The notes below the pieces were generated by a model, which was not told where the DNA came from, did no database searches, and worked only from the letters and a program-made list of their open reading frames with translations. From NCBI GenBank assembly GCA_030340625.1, contig JAOPHQ010005740.1, forward strand, positions 5,001 through 69,000: a stretch of DNA of 64,000 bases, written 5' to 3'. Each line of letters opens with the position of its first letter. Position 1 is the stretch's first letter. Both the position numbers and the translations under genes were made by a program. The stretch comes from Merluccius polli (taxonomy: Eukaryota > Chordata > Actinopteri > Gadiformes > Merlucciidae). Of the stretch, positions 37,977 to 51,575 are shown one piece after another.

Positions 37977-38348
37977 GGGGCTGGGCCATATATAAATCGA
38001 TATTATATCGATATCGTGATGAGAGCAGGTGCCGCGTTAGATTTTGGATGTCGTCATATCGCGATATGGCGCAAGTGTGGTCTTTTCCTGATTTTTTAAA
38101 GGCTGCATTACAGTATGGTGATGAAAAAAATTAGAAAATACTCTCATACTCTCATACTTTTCATTCTTCAAATTTTAATTCACAGAGGAGTATACAAAAA
38201 TAGGCTTTACCATGTGGTTATTTTATATGGATTATTTATTTATTGAATTACCAGAAAACATTGCTATATCGTGATATATATATCGTTATTGAGATAAGAC
38301 TAAATGGCCTATATCAGGATAGAAGATTATGGCCATATCGCCCAGCTC
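37977..38348. mobile_element. MITE with ATATCG-rich inverted ends
   Basis: The left end GGGGCTGGGCCATAT and right end ATATCGCCCAGCTC are inverted copies, flanked by TA on both sides. The interior is rich in TATCGATA/TCGTGATA. There is no coding capacity. Elements with a GGGCTGGGCGATAT end are common in fish genomes; the controlling transposase family is uncertain. Confidence 0.75.
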
Positions 38349-39315
38349 TACCTGAATGCGTTTTCAAAATTCATATTTATATGTTAATATTTACACCAGC
38401 ATGGACGGCCAAGGTTGTGGGAATCTGATATGTTTCATAGACCTATTTCCCAAAAGACCCAAATATTTCTGTGCCAGTGAAAGCTTAATAAAAACATTTG
38501 TACACGCATGCAACATTTTTCTTATCAAAACATAGGAAACGCACATGAATCTTTCCTCTAACCATACTAAACGTTAACATGGGTGCCAAGTCCCCATCGC
38601 CTTCACCGGCATCATGTAATATATTCATACAATATGCCACACGTATGAACATAAGTGCTTTCCCTTGAATAACAGCTTGGAGGTTTTAGTTGAAACAGAT
38701 GTAATATATGATGTCTGAACTAAGCTGTAGTTCACATCAAACACCCGTAGCCCGCAAGAACAACGCACACACACATACACCAAACGGCCCACTGCTAAAA
38801 ATAAAATTGCTGTAAGGCAATAATATGAGAGCTTTGATGGATTTCCTCATAGTCAGACCGGGCAATTAAGTAATAGTCTTTGACCAAACATCTTAAAAAG
38901 GTAATCACATGTTTTATAGAATGACATCCCTGGACTGAAGTGTTAGGTGAGTTAAGATTCCCTTGGTTATGTTGCACTATGGTGGGGGTGGGACACACAC
39001 ACACACATCGCCAACTGATTAACATTCTCCATCAGTTGTGTTTTATGCTGATGTGCAGTGCAACACGCGAATAATCCTGACCAAGCATATTCAGATGGCA
39101 AATGGTAGGGGGAGAAAAAATGAAACAATGCATAATGATATTAAGTGGGTGTTGCAGCCCGAGTCTGACCTTGCTCTGATTAGCGGTATTACTCTCTGCC
39201 AGTTACATCATGACCAGCTAAACAGCGGCTCACAGACGGTCAGTGAATTCATGCACTCAGTCAGTCATTCTTACAAAGACAAGCAAGCAAACACAACATC
39301 TTTTGGTCAGCGTTT

Positions 39316-39426
<111 letters not shown>

Positions 39427-41582
39427 CTTGGTACTCTTAGTCTAGTATTCTTTGCCTGTTTTACTCCGTTTCCACAAGTAGATATCTGGAAACTATAAAT
39501 AGTGTGGGCTGTGTGTCTCTGTGCACAGTATGCGTGTGTGCATCCCTAGGGTACCTCCTCTCCACTGGAAGTGCCAGTTTTTCAGCGGTGATAATCATGG
39601 TTTCCTGAGTGAGATTATGACAAACTTGTCATTTTATGGCAGCTGTCAAAATACCCAGTCTGATCATTTGCCACAGACAGACGTACACAGTGCACATTGA
39701 CTAAATTGCACAATAGCATTTGAATAATGGAGGCCAAATAAAATCATACACGCACACCGATGGGAATAAGCTTTTCAAAACTGTATAAAAAAGTTACTAC
39801 AGAGCACACCTACAGCTGTGTACCACTACAGACTACACAGTCAGTTATCCTACAACTTTCTGTATATTTGCATTCATAACAGCTTTTAAAATGGTAATTT
39901 GAATCTGCTGCGTGAGAGGCTCTGCACTTATCTAATCAGTACGCAAAATTAATCAGGTGCATATTTCCAGACGCTTAAAACTTTATAAATCCGGCCGATT
40001 TGATTTGATCCAGCAGTGACGTACCTAATGAATCTCCTCAAAAGCACTTCCAGGTCTATAAAATGATCCAGAGCATTAGCGATTGCACTGAACATGATTC
40101 AAGATCCCGGGGAAGAAGAAGCAGAAACAACAAGAAGCGTGTCTGCGGTACATTTTCACAAAAAACAACAAGGGGAGAGTGGTTGGAAGGGAACTTCCAC
40201 TGACAACAGCCTTGTTCTCAGACGAGGATAAGTTCAGGCGCGAGTTCACAACAGACGATGGGTTGACACACATTACTACTATTACTGAACATTTCAGAAT
40301 CATTGCTTAGTTTGGATATTGATGCTAAAAAAAAATACAACAACAAAGAGTTCAAAATCCAAGACACTCAAACTGAAGGAATTTCAACAAGCCCCACAGA
40401 GACCCTAAAACCAAACACTGGTGGTTGAGGCTTAAAATAAGTATTTAAAGTAATCTGATTTGTATGAATTACAAATGACACACTGATCTTGTTCGATCCG
40501 TTCCACCCCCGGAAGCCTCAAGCATACAGATGAAAGCAACTGGGTAACTCGGTAAGTTTAATGAATCACTTTGTTCAGATAAAGTATATTTTCTGTCATC
40601 CCACTACCGGTGGAAAGTGCTGGACACTGGGGCTCTTTGTGACAGAGTGGCTCTAGAAGCCACGTCTGAAATCACTCTCGGGGACAGAGTCTATGAATGC
40701 AGGTTACAGTTAAGAAAGACTGTCAGGTGTGGATAGAGTAAGGGTTAATGTAAGATACTGAGAAAATGTTGCAGGCCAAGATGAATTATAAATAAGACAA
40801 TCTGATAGGGTAGATGATGGAAGATCCTTTAGCTGGGGTATGGGGTAATGCGCCATGGGCACCGCCTCCCCTTGCATAACTTGGGCCTCAGTCTGCGTCT
40901 ATTGGGCTGGTTGAGGACGAACCATCGCTATGTTAAGAGATGGTGGTTACGCAATGTAACCGAGTTTTACCGTCATTACATTACATTACATTTTTGCCTC
41001 TTTTTACTACGCTCACGACATCTATTTACGATGCAGAGGATTTTACATCAACCCTCCATCATCAACCGAATCTATTTATATCTAGATGTCAAGAAATGGT
41101 TGGCGAAATGGAGTATGCAAAAATTATATACATATATTAGTTCCTTCGAACAGGGCTATCCTCGCACCAAGATAAATTCCCTGTGTGTATAAATGTAGTC
41201 CATAAATGAAGACCATTAACAGGCGTTTTCAATGACCAATTATTTACCCCACATGACAAGCAAGATAAAAGGAAAGTACCAGAGGCTGACACGCAGAGCT
41301 TAGGGACTTGTAAAAATTACACTCACAAGAGAGAAGGGGATTTGTAAAGAGGTTAATAAAAAAGGCAGGAGGAGGTTGGAGAAGAAAAGCTTGTTTATTC
41401 ATGGTTAGTGAAGAACTATGGAAATGGCAGCATGATATTTAATAACCAACTCTGTGTTCAAACGGTGTGCCGGCAGGAGAGAGAGCGACAGTGCAGGTGG
41501 GTGACAGATATAGAAATATGCTACAGTTATTGAAGGTAAATTAGCCCAGCATACTCGCAGATCCAAAATGTTAGACTATGAT

Positions 41583-42325
41583 TAGTGTTGCAACGGTGCG
41601 GAAATGTTCACAACGGTGGATGTTCTTCTGAAAACACCGTGTTTACCGGTAACGCTCACAGGAAGGTAAGGCTAACATTGTGTGAGCTGTATTTGGCCGA
41701 CGTGATGAAGCTGATTAAATGTCATTAGGCCTATGTATTGATGAGAAGAAGCCTTTATTAAGCTGGTAGCATGTCCCGCATTTAAGGCTGGCCCAAATAA
41801 ATCATTTCAAACTTTGAATAATCATTAGGTTTTCTAAACGAATATTCACATTGTTCATAACAACAACAAAAAAAAGACTGGGTTATATGTGCGGTGCTGT
41901 ACAGCACAAATAAAAGTATCAAGAATGTCCCCTTTGTCTCCTTGACTTCCGTGACTGCTTAAGCTTTAACATTTTTTTAATGATAAATATAATACAAAAA
42001 AAAAAAATCTTTCATGAAAAAAATTCATGACCGCAGGTCAAAGCGGTCAGGAGTTACACTTGTTCAAAGTTGTCATTTTCAAATTGACCGCTGTTGCGCC
42101 CCCTAAATTGTCCAATCTGGACGAACTTCGGACTAAACAGCGATTGGGCTGTTTTAGCTGAGCAGGTTTTTTGGCGGAATTGTAAAAAAACTAACAATTA
42201 CAATACGGTGCCTCGCACTTTTTGCTTGGCCCCCTAATAATAATAATAGTAAAATGACGGTGTGAATCAAAACCCACTGGTGGTGCGTCAGACACCGTGT
42301 AACACCGGTAACCGTGACAACACTA
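41583..42325. mobile_element. Non-autonomous DNA transposon-like repeat
   Basis: Left end TAGTGTTGCAACGGT and the complement of the right end, TAGTGTTGTCACGGT, form imperfect inverted repeats; both ends also carry ACACCG and ACCGGTAAC motifs. The flanking 8-mers (ACTATGAT, ACTAAATA) match only partly. The interior has no open frame; CGGTGCCTCGCACTTTTTGC near 42205 resembles a string found in many fish repeats. Confidence 0.5.
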
Positions 42326-43594
42326 ACTAAATAGTTAACCCTGTCATCATAACTTCCAGTTCCCCTCCTGCATTGGTTATCACTTGTGTGATGTACCATC
42401 GCTGAGATGCAACTATTATGCACTAATAACAAAAACCCAAGAAACACAACTCCACTAACTCAGCCTTTCTGGTTCCTATAACTACTCTGCCCGTGGTTTT
42501 ATTTGTATGCATCTCGCCCCACAACTTCCAACAATACATTGACTAAACGCCTCTTTAATCCCTATGTACCTTATGTACAACACTGACATAATTTTCCCCT
42601 GCAGCAGACAGTTTCCTCCTTCACAATGTTCAGGTCCTCTAAAGCCATGTAGCCAATCTGTATTAGTCATTACCAATTTATACTTATACTGCACTTAAAA
42701 GCTTTCATCTTCAAGTACACACACTTTAGGCGTTTTTATCAGGAAAGTAAATGCCGTTTTACAGTTACTGTGTGCTTGGGGATTTCAGGGGGGAAAACTT
42801 CATTCGGGTGAAAGGCCTGCGGTGCATTATTTTTAAATCTTCGAAATGTAAACAAATCGGAAATGTAGGTCTACTGTGTCAACAATTGAGCTGGCTGTAA
42901 ATCCATACGTACAAATTAAAATGTAAAATGCAAAATAAATGTAAAATGTCAGGAACAGAATCGGTATTGACAAGTGGCATTGGTGCATCCCTGAGAGGAA
43001 ATCCAAAAAAGCTGCAAACGAACACACCAGTTATCTGTGCCGAATTCTCTGTGTAACTGTGTAAACCCATTAAGTCATTTACAAATACATTTGTCATATA
43101 TATTCTATTAAAAGGGGGGAAAGTCCATCAACATCCCCCTGTCTAGAAACCTCCACAAATGGATAGCTCACAAAAGGTCAAGATGGCCGTCAAATTTAAA
43201 TCCTCACGATTAATAACCAATGTCGGTCTTTCCCAAGCCAAAGGAGGGACATGGGGATGTCCTTTATATCACATAATGATGCATGGCTCCTCTGACTCAA
43301 CTTGTGTACTGGAAGTGAGCCAAATAAGGAGCTTGGTGGGGTGATACGCAAACTAGATCAGTGTGTAAAAAAAAAAGAAAATTGTACATGCCAGTTCATT
43401 TACATTTGCCCACAAAAATGTGTGATAATTGCTGGTTTAATCCACATTCACGAGATAAGTTTCCACTGTTGGGTTAATTAGAGAGCAAGTTTGAGGAGGT
43501 CACTTCAACAAACGTGAACTCTCGCTAGCTAATTAGCGCTAGCAGGGCTTACTGCTATATGGTGTGTGTGTGTGTGTGTGTATGCGCGTCTTAC

Positions 43595-43823
43595 CGAGCA
43601 CCTCCTGTGACGGGGGCAGGCTGAGGCTGAGGCCAGGGCTGCCAGTGTGGGGGTCGTCCTGCGATGCCTGAGGACCCGCGTCCTTCAGGGAGCGCAGGTG
43701 CTCCCGGAGACGCATCACTTCCTCCCGGAGAGCCTCCGTTTCCTGCTGCCGCTGTTGCTTAGCAACGTTCGTGGGATTCATCTTGAAATGAAGTACTTGG
43801 GTCTTGACTGGATCATAGTCTCC
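43595..43823 (-). CDS. mad1l1: mad1l1 exon with the Mad2-interacting motif
   Basis: Encodes 76 residues plus the first base of an Asp codon. It begins GDYDPVKTQVLHFKMNPTNV. The VLHFKMNP segment corresponds to the human Mad2-interacting motif (KVLHMSLNP), which wraps into the safety-belt of closed MAD2 and makes the MAD1-MAD2 template for checkpoint signalling. A coiled-coil (QQETEALREEVMRLREHLRS) and then a variable Ser/Pro-rich linker follow. Acceptor GTGTGTGCAG|GGA and donor GTGCTCG|GTAAGA are canonical. Phase 0 in, phase 1 out. Confidence 0.96.
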
Positions 43824-43952
43824 CTGCACACACACACCACAGACAGAGACAGAGAGAGATTGCCTTGGTTCTAATGAATCTGCCATAAAGACCCTTATAG
43901 CATCTGTGACCTGATGACTGATCGTTTGTATATCACTGTGTGTGTGTATATA

Positions 43953-44018
43953 TACATACATACATACATACATACATACATACATACATACATACATACA
44001 TACATACATACATACACA
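43953..44018. repeat. (CATA)n tetranucleotide microsatellite
   Basis: About 16 copies of CATA/TACA preceded by a short TG and TA tract. Confidence 0.95.
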
Positions 44019-44376
44019 CAGGTATATATACTTTTTTTTTTATAAATAAGATCATTATTTTCCATTGGATGTTTGTAAATCTGGGTGATAAAAAAGGTGT
44101 CAAAATGTGTACTGCAGCACTTTGCAGTAATGAGGCACATGAATTCTAATAGTTGAACATGAGACATCCACAAGGATCCAGTCCACGGTTTTTGATGTAA
44201 ATCATATCAATCATAAGGCTGCGTAGTTTACAGCTTAACGATTATATATCTTTATTACAGTTGAAAAGCCTTTACACATTTGATGTTTCTCCTTAGCCAG
44301 AGGCACACAAGCGAGAAGCGAAGATCAAGCAGTAGCGGTTGGCATTGTAGGCTGTGTTCTTCAGCACATTGCACGT

Positions 44377-44770
44377 TCTGTTTTATAAAACAGATAGTTC
44401 CGGTCCTTGATTCTGATTGGCTCAAAGCCATTGCTCTCCAAAACACACACATGTGGCCGCATAACAATTCATTTTTTTAGTATTAATGCGCCTGTACACT
44501 AGCCTGTGTTGCTTGGCAAATATTTTTCTGTCTTGAAGAACTATTTGCTTGGTGGAGGAACAATGATTTGTTTTCAATAAATGATCGCATTTTATGTTGT
44601 TGTGTGTTTATTGTGTGAAATCTTACTAGGCAGTCTATAGTAACCGATTTATTAACCGTTTTATAAAAGCAATAAGCCACTTGAGGCCATGATTCACAGT
44701 GATTTTAGAAAAGCTAGCGGGCGGCGTCATTGTAAACCACGGCGTCTCATGGCTTATTGCCTCAATGTAC
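44377..44770 (+). repeat. Interspersed repeat, copy A
   Basis: Begins at a perfect 16-bp palindrome CTGTTTTATAAAACAG. The stretch to about 44647 matches the complement of 49118-49335, for example ATTAATGCGCCTGTACACTA against the complement of the 49240-49262 region. The right part, ACCGTTTTATAAAAGCAATA onward, matches 50021-50156. It is a diverged copy of a repeat; no protein is encoded. Confidence 0.75.
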
Positions 44771-45239
44771 ACTGTTCTGAATGTAAAAGACCCGTATACA
44801 AGACCAATACAAGCTAGTCTAGGGACTGGGGAACCAAAATACAACATATACACAAGTTTTAGAAGGGGCCATTTTAAGAGGTCTCATGGCACTGCCTACA
44901 GAAATGGGGGCCTGCCCTGCATCGCTTTATTTCCTAGAACTGCTACACTGACCTAGGAAGCACCCTAGCAAATGAAACACAGCCATAGAGGCTGGGAAAT
45001 TACATAACAGAATCAGCAATAAAGGCAGTCCGTGGGCAGAGGATATATTGCATACACTAAGAGAAGAAGCCACGCGACAAAATAATTTGATTCCCTAAAA
45101 TAATAAATAAAACAGATTTCCTCTTTTTGCTGTAATTTTGTTTGATTCTGCCTTTGCCAGAGTACGGGGTAAATGAAAGTCCATGTTAGCTCAAAGTCAA
45201 TAAAAAGAGACACGCACGCACACAATCACCATGTGCGCA

Positions 45240-45240
<1 letters not shown>

Positions 45241-45297
<57 letters not shown>
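45241..45297. repeat. (GC)n-(CA)n compound microsatellite
   Basis: GCGCGCGCGC followed by CA dinucleotides, alternating purine-pyrimidine. Confidence 0.95.
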
Positions 45298-45299
<2 letters not shown>

Positions 45300-45607
45300 G
45301 TTGATTACTGTTTAAATTACATTCCATATGGCCCCAAGCGGTGGTTGCCAAATAAACTACAGGACCAGACGAGAGCAGGAGGCAAGGGGACTACAACAGC
45401 AGAGAGGAGACACCAGTGAAGGACAAGCAGTATGGAGGTAGACACCAGGGCCGTCGTACTACAGCCCTGAGTACGGACGGGGGATACGGTGGCCGTGGGC
45501 GCGGACGTCACATACTCAGAACTAAAACCTCATAAATAAAGTCATCCATAATTCAAAAAGAGACGGAGAGTCTAAGCTCTGTGAATTAAGGAACAGAAAG
45601 CATGTGT

Positions 45608-45639
<32 letters not shown>

Positions 45640-46941
45640 CCACACCCACACCAAACCCTTTGCAACTGAATTGAACATATGCACACACACACAAATATAG
45701 CACAAAAACACACACACACACACTCTAATAAGGTCTGGGTTTAGCAGAGGAAAGGAAGTGATTTGATGTTTGTCCTCCATTTCCCCTCCCTAAATCTTTT
45801 GAGGCTCAGAGTCTGTGGAAGGACATTTATTCAGGTGATATGGAAATCAGGGCAATAAATCCGTAAAAAATAAAAACAAGTCTTGAAAAGGAATGGCCAA
45901 TAACTGCATCACTGTCAAACAGACAAAACCGTTTCTACCCAATAAGACTACTCCAGATATAGGCCAATGCTACCTGCTGGTGTTGGGCCGCAGAATGCAC
46001 GCGTGTATTTTTCACATATTTTCACGCTTTTATCTCAACTGGCCTACAGCGCACGGGGTCGAAGCAGTACGTTTCTCCGACTGGAACGTGACGGAAGCGG
46101 ATTATCGCATTCCGAAATCGGTTTGCGTTCCAGCACCTATTGGCTACAGCCCAAAGTAAGCAATGAGCAGAGAAAGAAATCAACGCTGACGAACGAAAAC
46201 CGGAGGAATGAGGAGGACTCTGGGTTGATAAACAGCCTCGAGGCTCCCCCCCCCCCCCCCCTCCCACAGGATGAAATTATATCAAATATACGCATACAAA
46301 AATATAGATAATAATAGATGCCCTCTTTGATGTTTTGACTGTGGATTCCAGCGTGTCCGGTTGCCCCGCTCCGAGTGTCTGGATGCACACATCCGTCCCC
46401 ACTCGGCTACTGGCGCTACTCGCCGGCCCGTAAGGTGGAGTGCCTATTCTGAGTGCCAGGGGCGCACATCTTTTATTCATGGCGCCAACAATAACAATAC
46501 ATCTAAACCCAGAACCGAGTCCATTTCTGAAGCGCACTCCTGCAGAGTGAATACACTAAGAGCATGAGAGAGAGAAAAAAAGGGAGGGAGGGGGGGGAGG
46601 GGGTGACAAGAGCGGGAGAAATAAAAAAGCTTAATACGGCAAACGTAAGTTTTAAAACAGCTCACCAAAGTGACATTTACAGCTATATTTAACATAGACC
46701 ATAAGGGACACGTCAGTCGCTGATGGAGCACTGTTTTAGTGGACATATTGTTTGTATAACAAACAAAATGTTTTGCTTTGCCTTGTATATATTCAAGTTC
46801 CTTGATTAACATTAAAAGTACAACAAATTTAGAGGACACGGTTGATTTAGTAGCACCTCAAGGTTGGACGAATTCACCAGCATTATTGTTCTACTTATTA
46901 TTATGATTATAATATAATATAGAAAATCTACATATTATAAT

Positions 46942-46976
<35 letters not shown>
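46942..46976. repeat. (AAT)n microsatellite
   Basis: About 11 AAT units in an A/T-rich setting. Confidence 0.9.
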
Positions 46977-47573
46977 GCAGTGTTTACCTACTTACCCCAT
47001 CTGAAAATTGCCCCTAAGAGACGTGATATCAAACAGAAATGTCATCAAGGCCCTGCTTGCTTGAAACTTCATAATAATAGGTCACTAATTTCTCCTTGTA
47101 AGGCGGCCAAATTGCCTGTTTGGTGCAGAGGCCACATTTCAACTAGGGCACAAAAGGTACATCAACATACTAATTAGTCTCTCCCCATATAGTGGCCTCA
47201 CTCCTCCGGTTGCATAATTAGGCAACGATGCTGATGCTAAACATTGCAACGCACGCACACACGCACACGCACACGCACACACACACACACACACACAGTG
47301 TCTAGACACTGGCATGGCTGCAAGAGAAACTTCAGAGTGGATCACAAACACTTGCACACAAATAAACAACAAAAACATTCAATTAATTCTTCTTTAGTTA
47401 TAAACGCTGCAGTGAAAGACTTCTTAAAGTGCAACTTTAGCTTTTAACATTATTGATACAAGTGCACAGATAGAACATTATCATTAATCAATGTTTAATT
47501 AATGTGTGACGTTTATGGATGTATTCCAATGGGTTTTATAATTTTGCCGAGACCCAAAGGCCAAGCCTAAATA

Positions 47574-48240
47574 TAGGGCTGCTCCCGACTAAAGATGTTC
47601 TTAGTCGACTCTTAGTCACGATTTCAAGCCAATAGTCAAAAACAAATGGAAACAATGTTGTTCATATTTCCGTGTCCGGTGCGTGTGGATGTATGGCTCT
47701 CCATCGGGTAAGTGTTAGTGTTAGGATTAACCCAGGTGTAACCCTGTTCACACCTGCCAATAACATGCGTCTTGGTTGATCCGATCACAAGTGGACAGCT
47801 CTAGTACGACAGTTCACATGCGTCTCCACATGATCGCATCTCACTTCCCCGCTCAAATAAACACGTCGTACATCATATCCGTTTGAAGACCAAATACATT
47901 GTTGTAGAAGAAGACGAAATCAAAACCATACAGACCGAGTCTAGTCCTTGCCGTGTTCCAGGCAAACTAAACCGACCAAGATGTTTGGCGCCCTCTAGTA
48001 TGTCTGAGCTTTTCATTTCCGCTTGAAAAATAATATAATAATATACGCCATTTGGCAGCGACCAAATGCGTGGCGGGAGGCAGCAATGCACTCATTCAAC
48101 AAAGAAGAAGAGATCATCAAAGCAAATCAACTAGGATGTTTGATGTTGTATTCGTTTGCGACGCTTGTTGCGTTTATTTTTTAAAATATTTTTAGTCTTA
48201 CTTTCTAAGCGACTAATGAAAACTAGGTTTCCAAATAAGA
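47574..48240. repeat. Degraded interspersed repeat sequence
   Basis: GGGCTGCTCCCGACTAAAGA followed by TTAGTCGACTCTTAGTC resembles the end of fish inverted-repeat elements, but I find no matching right end. The stretch near 47735-47830 (CACCTGCCAATAACATGCGT, then GATCCGATCACAAGTGGAC) resembles another common repeat. Boundaries are uncertain. Confidence 0.35.
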
Positions 48241-49117
48241 TGAAACCCCCCCAACTCAACCATTGTGCTCAACCTAAATTAAATTAAGGGGGTCCGGAAT
48301 TGTTCCAAAAACAAAGGTTTGGAATAGCTAATATATTTACAGATTTGTCCACGTCTTTCCCATACATATCCAGACCTGGAAATGACCTAAATCAAATTCA
48401 ATACATTCCCATACTTATCGAGACCTGCGTACGAAGCCTGGGAACAGATGCAGGATGTATCCAGCAGCCACTCGGTGGAGAGCTGAGGTGATCATAATAA
48501 CTCCAGCGGACAGGCGTTGCATGTCACTGTAAATTGCTTCAACGGCTTGCCTTGTTCAATACATTTGAATAAATAGATGAATGAATTATACAAAAAAATA
48601 ATGAACACACTCAGACACACCCCAACAAAAATACAAAACAAGTGAACCCAAACGATTCTGCGTGTTGGTATAGTATTAAAAGACACACTGTAAATTAGAA
48701 ATGTGTCCAGAGTCGGCAGGCCTATGGTGAGACTTTACTTGATGAAGGGAAGAGACATACTGTTATGAAGTATATTATACAAAAATGTGATAATGACCTG
48801 CATTTAACCTAGTCCACCGTCCTAGTTTAATGTTACCATTGTTTAAACCTCATGTCGAGGACACAGCACTCGGAGCGTATCCAGGTTGACAGGAACAGCA
48901 ACCAACTGAAGATGTACCGGGTTACTGCAGCTGTCCAGATGGGCCAGATGGACGGTATCGGCTGCAGGGATCGGGATGTGCCAATAACAATACCGATACT
49001 CCTCTACTTCAACTACTTCACATGTTGAATCCATACCCAGTACCGATCCGCTGACAGACACGTTGACGTGTCCCGTTTGGCAGCACTCCATAGAGAATGA
49101 CACTACCAGTTAGGCAC

Positions 49118-49335
49118 GGTTACTAGTAAAGACTACCTAGTAAGATTTCACCAAATAAACACATGGCAACATAAACACAAGCAATATAGTTCCTCAAGAC
49201 AGCAAAATGGTTGCCAAGCAACACAGGATAGCATACAGGCTTTAGCATACAGGCGCATTAATACTAAAGATGAATTGTTATGCAGCTTTGATCTAATCAG
49301 AATCAACGACCGGAACTATCCGTTTTACGAATTAC
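49118..49335 (-). repeat. Interspersed repeat, copy B (inverted relative to copy A)
   Basis: Its reverse complement matches 44385-44647, sharing TTGCCAAGCAACACAGG, CAGGCGCATTAATACTAAA and ATCAGAATCAA...CCGGAACTAT strings, with indels between them. The two copies are about 4.7 kb apart in the same intron. Confidence 0.75.
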
Positions 49336-50020
49336 ATTTTAAAACTCAAGTCAAGCCATTTCTAATGGCTAATTCCTCTGCACAATTCAGTATCACTCCA
49401 CATCTGAGAAAACCAGGTTGCTAAGTTAGGCGTAGTGCATATTCTTAAGGTTATCACTAGATTAGGATAGCTACTAAAAAGATCTAATTTGCTGTTACAG
49501 GTACACTCCAGAGCCAATGGGCATCAATCAGCTTTCGACAATGTTGCCCAGAATATGCAAGCAAGCAGGACCGGAGCAGCAATACACTAACCACTGCCAG
49601 CACCACCATTCAGAAAACTATTGGATACGAGAGCGATTATTATATCTCCAGCACTATTGGCAACCAAAACTCAGGGACCAGAGGAAGTGGAGCAGCATCC
49701 TCGCCACGGAAAACAACACACCTCCACCTCACAAAAAAATGCAAGCCTACTACAAGCAGTTTCCTGACGCCGGACAGTTTTTCAGTGGTTCCACAATAAA
49801 TGGCACCATACAAATTAATGTAAATAGCCAAATAATGAAATCAATGTAACGCTAGCCTGTGATGAAAAAATAAATATGCTAGCTGCTGAAGTGTACGTGG
49901 CATGGCAACCGCCACGCAGGAGGGCCTATTTTATTTTGAACATTACTATTTTATACTAACTAAACTATTTAAATTGGAGTGCGTTTATTACTTTCATATT
50001 GCCATACTTGGTGACCGTTT

Positions 50021-50156
50021 TATAAAAGCAGTAGCTCACTTCAGGCCGTGGTATATGGTTATTATATCACAGCTAAGGGGCTGTTGGGCCAAACAACGCC
50101 TCTTAGCTGTGATATAATAACCATATACCACGGCCTGTCATGAGCTATTGCCTAAA
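50021..50156. repeat. Repeat end with perfect 35-bp inverted repeat
   Basis: Arms at 50043-50077 and 50102-50136 are exact reverse complements (AGGCCGTGGTATATGGTTAT...) around a 24-base loop. The outer sequences match 44656-44770, where the same inner hairpin has decayed or differs. This is the hairpin end of the family that also gives copies A and B. Confidence 0.9.
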
Positions 50157-50811
50157 TATTCACAGATAAGACACTATTCAAGCCTGTCTCAGACTAGTCA
50201 CACACATCACTTTAGATCAATATCTAAAGTCTGATGGCAGATGAGCTGTAATCTGGGTGAACAGGGATTAGTATCAGACCAATATCGAACGCCTGTATCC
50301 GTATTGTTTGCATTCTTAATGGCAAGACTCAAGGAATGATACAAAACTGAATAATATGTTGTTGCGCTAAAGACAAAAACAGCATTCAAAAGAAAACAGT
50401 GAATGCGGAAAGTGTCTCTGTTCCTTTCCACAACTCACACATGGCGTGCAAATCACCAGCAGTCATCCATTTATGCTTCTTCTAATCGCCTATCCATGCA
50501 GCCACCGGCTCATTTGTTCACCCGAGACTGCTGGGGTTGCCACCTCTTGCGGTGCGTTAAACCATGCAGGAGTCCAGACATCAGCTTGGCGGAGAGCCGA
50601 CCTGATCCACTTGCCAGTGCAACCTTGACGCACCCGCACCCCAAAATTGTCAATTGCTTAAAGAGGCGGTGGTCATGCTTGAGGAGTCGCGGACTGCTAA
50701 CACTCCAGAGCTAACCGCCTTCATTAAAGTGCCCTGGTGGGCTCCTCCGTCTGATCCACTGAGAGGTGGAGGGGGGGGGGGGGGGGGCAATAAGAGCTGA
50801 CACATGTTGGA

Positions 50812-50849
<38 letters not shown>

Positions 50850-51575
50850 ATGCACCACATGCGACACATGTGCAATCACATGCTCACATACAAGCACAGT
50901 CATATATACACACTTTGGCAGCTCAAACACATTGATATAAACACAATGCACGCAAATAGACATGCACGCAAGAAAGGGAACGGATCAGCTACAAATGAGG
51001 GAGTTAGTGAAGCAACTTTGCAAGATGAAAGAGGTAGGATTAGTGTGTGTGTGTGTGTGTGTGTTTTATTTTGTGTGCCATTAGAGAGAGAGTGCGCATG
51101 AGTGTGTGTGTGTGTGTGTGTTATATATTTAGTGCCATTAGAGAGAGAGTATGTGTGTGTGCATTAGAAAGTGGATTTTGACTGGTATTAGTGTGTGTTT
51201 GCCTTGTATAGCCAAGCGAGGCCCGTTCCTAGCCACCCTAAGCTCAGCTGGAAGGAGATCAAGTATTCTTCCCAGGATTCGTCCCTCTACTCAGGACCAG
51301 GTCTAATTCCCTACCCTCCTACCCGCCAATGAGGAACCGAATTTAATCAGCAATGGCAAGTTCCAGAACTTTCTATTGAGCACTGCCGGATTCCACCTGG
51401 GTCCAATTGTGTTTGAAAATGTGTCGGATCCCGGCAGTGTTTGTGTGAATCAATCTGCGGTGTCGTACGGGCTGGGCCCTCCGCTTCCCTTGGGGTTGTT
51501 AAAATTGGTTCCTTTGTGGCAGACGAGTCAATCTGTCACAAAGAGCACAGAGAGGGAGGCTGTGGGGACACCCAC

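Larger units (their letters stand above)
43824..51575 (-). other. mad1l1 intron (7.75 kb)
   Basis: Holds (CATA)n, two diverged copies of one inverted-repeat family (44377-44770, and 49118-49335 with 50021-50156), CA tracts (45250-45297, 45611-45639, 50816-50847), an (AAT)n and a C run. Degraded repeat-like sequence lies at 47574-48240. No gene recognised. Confidence 0.85.
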
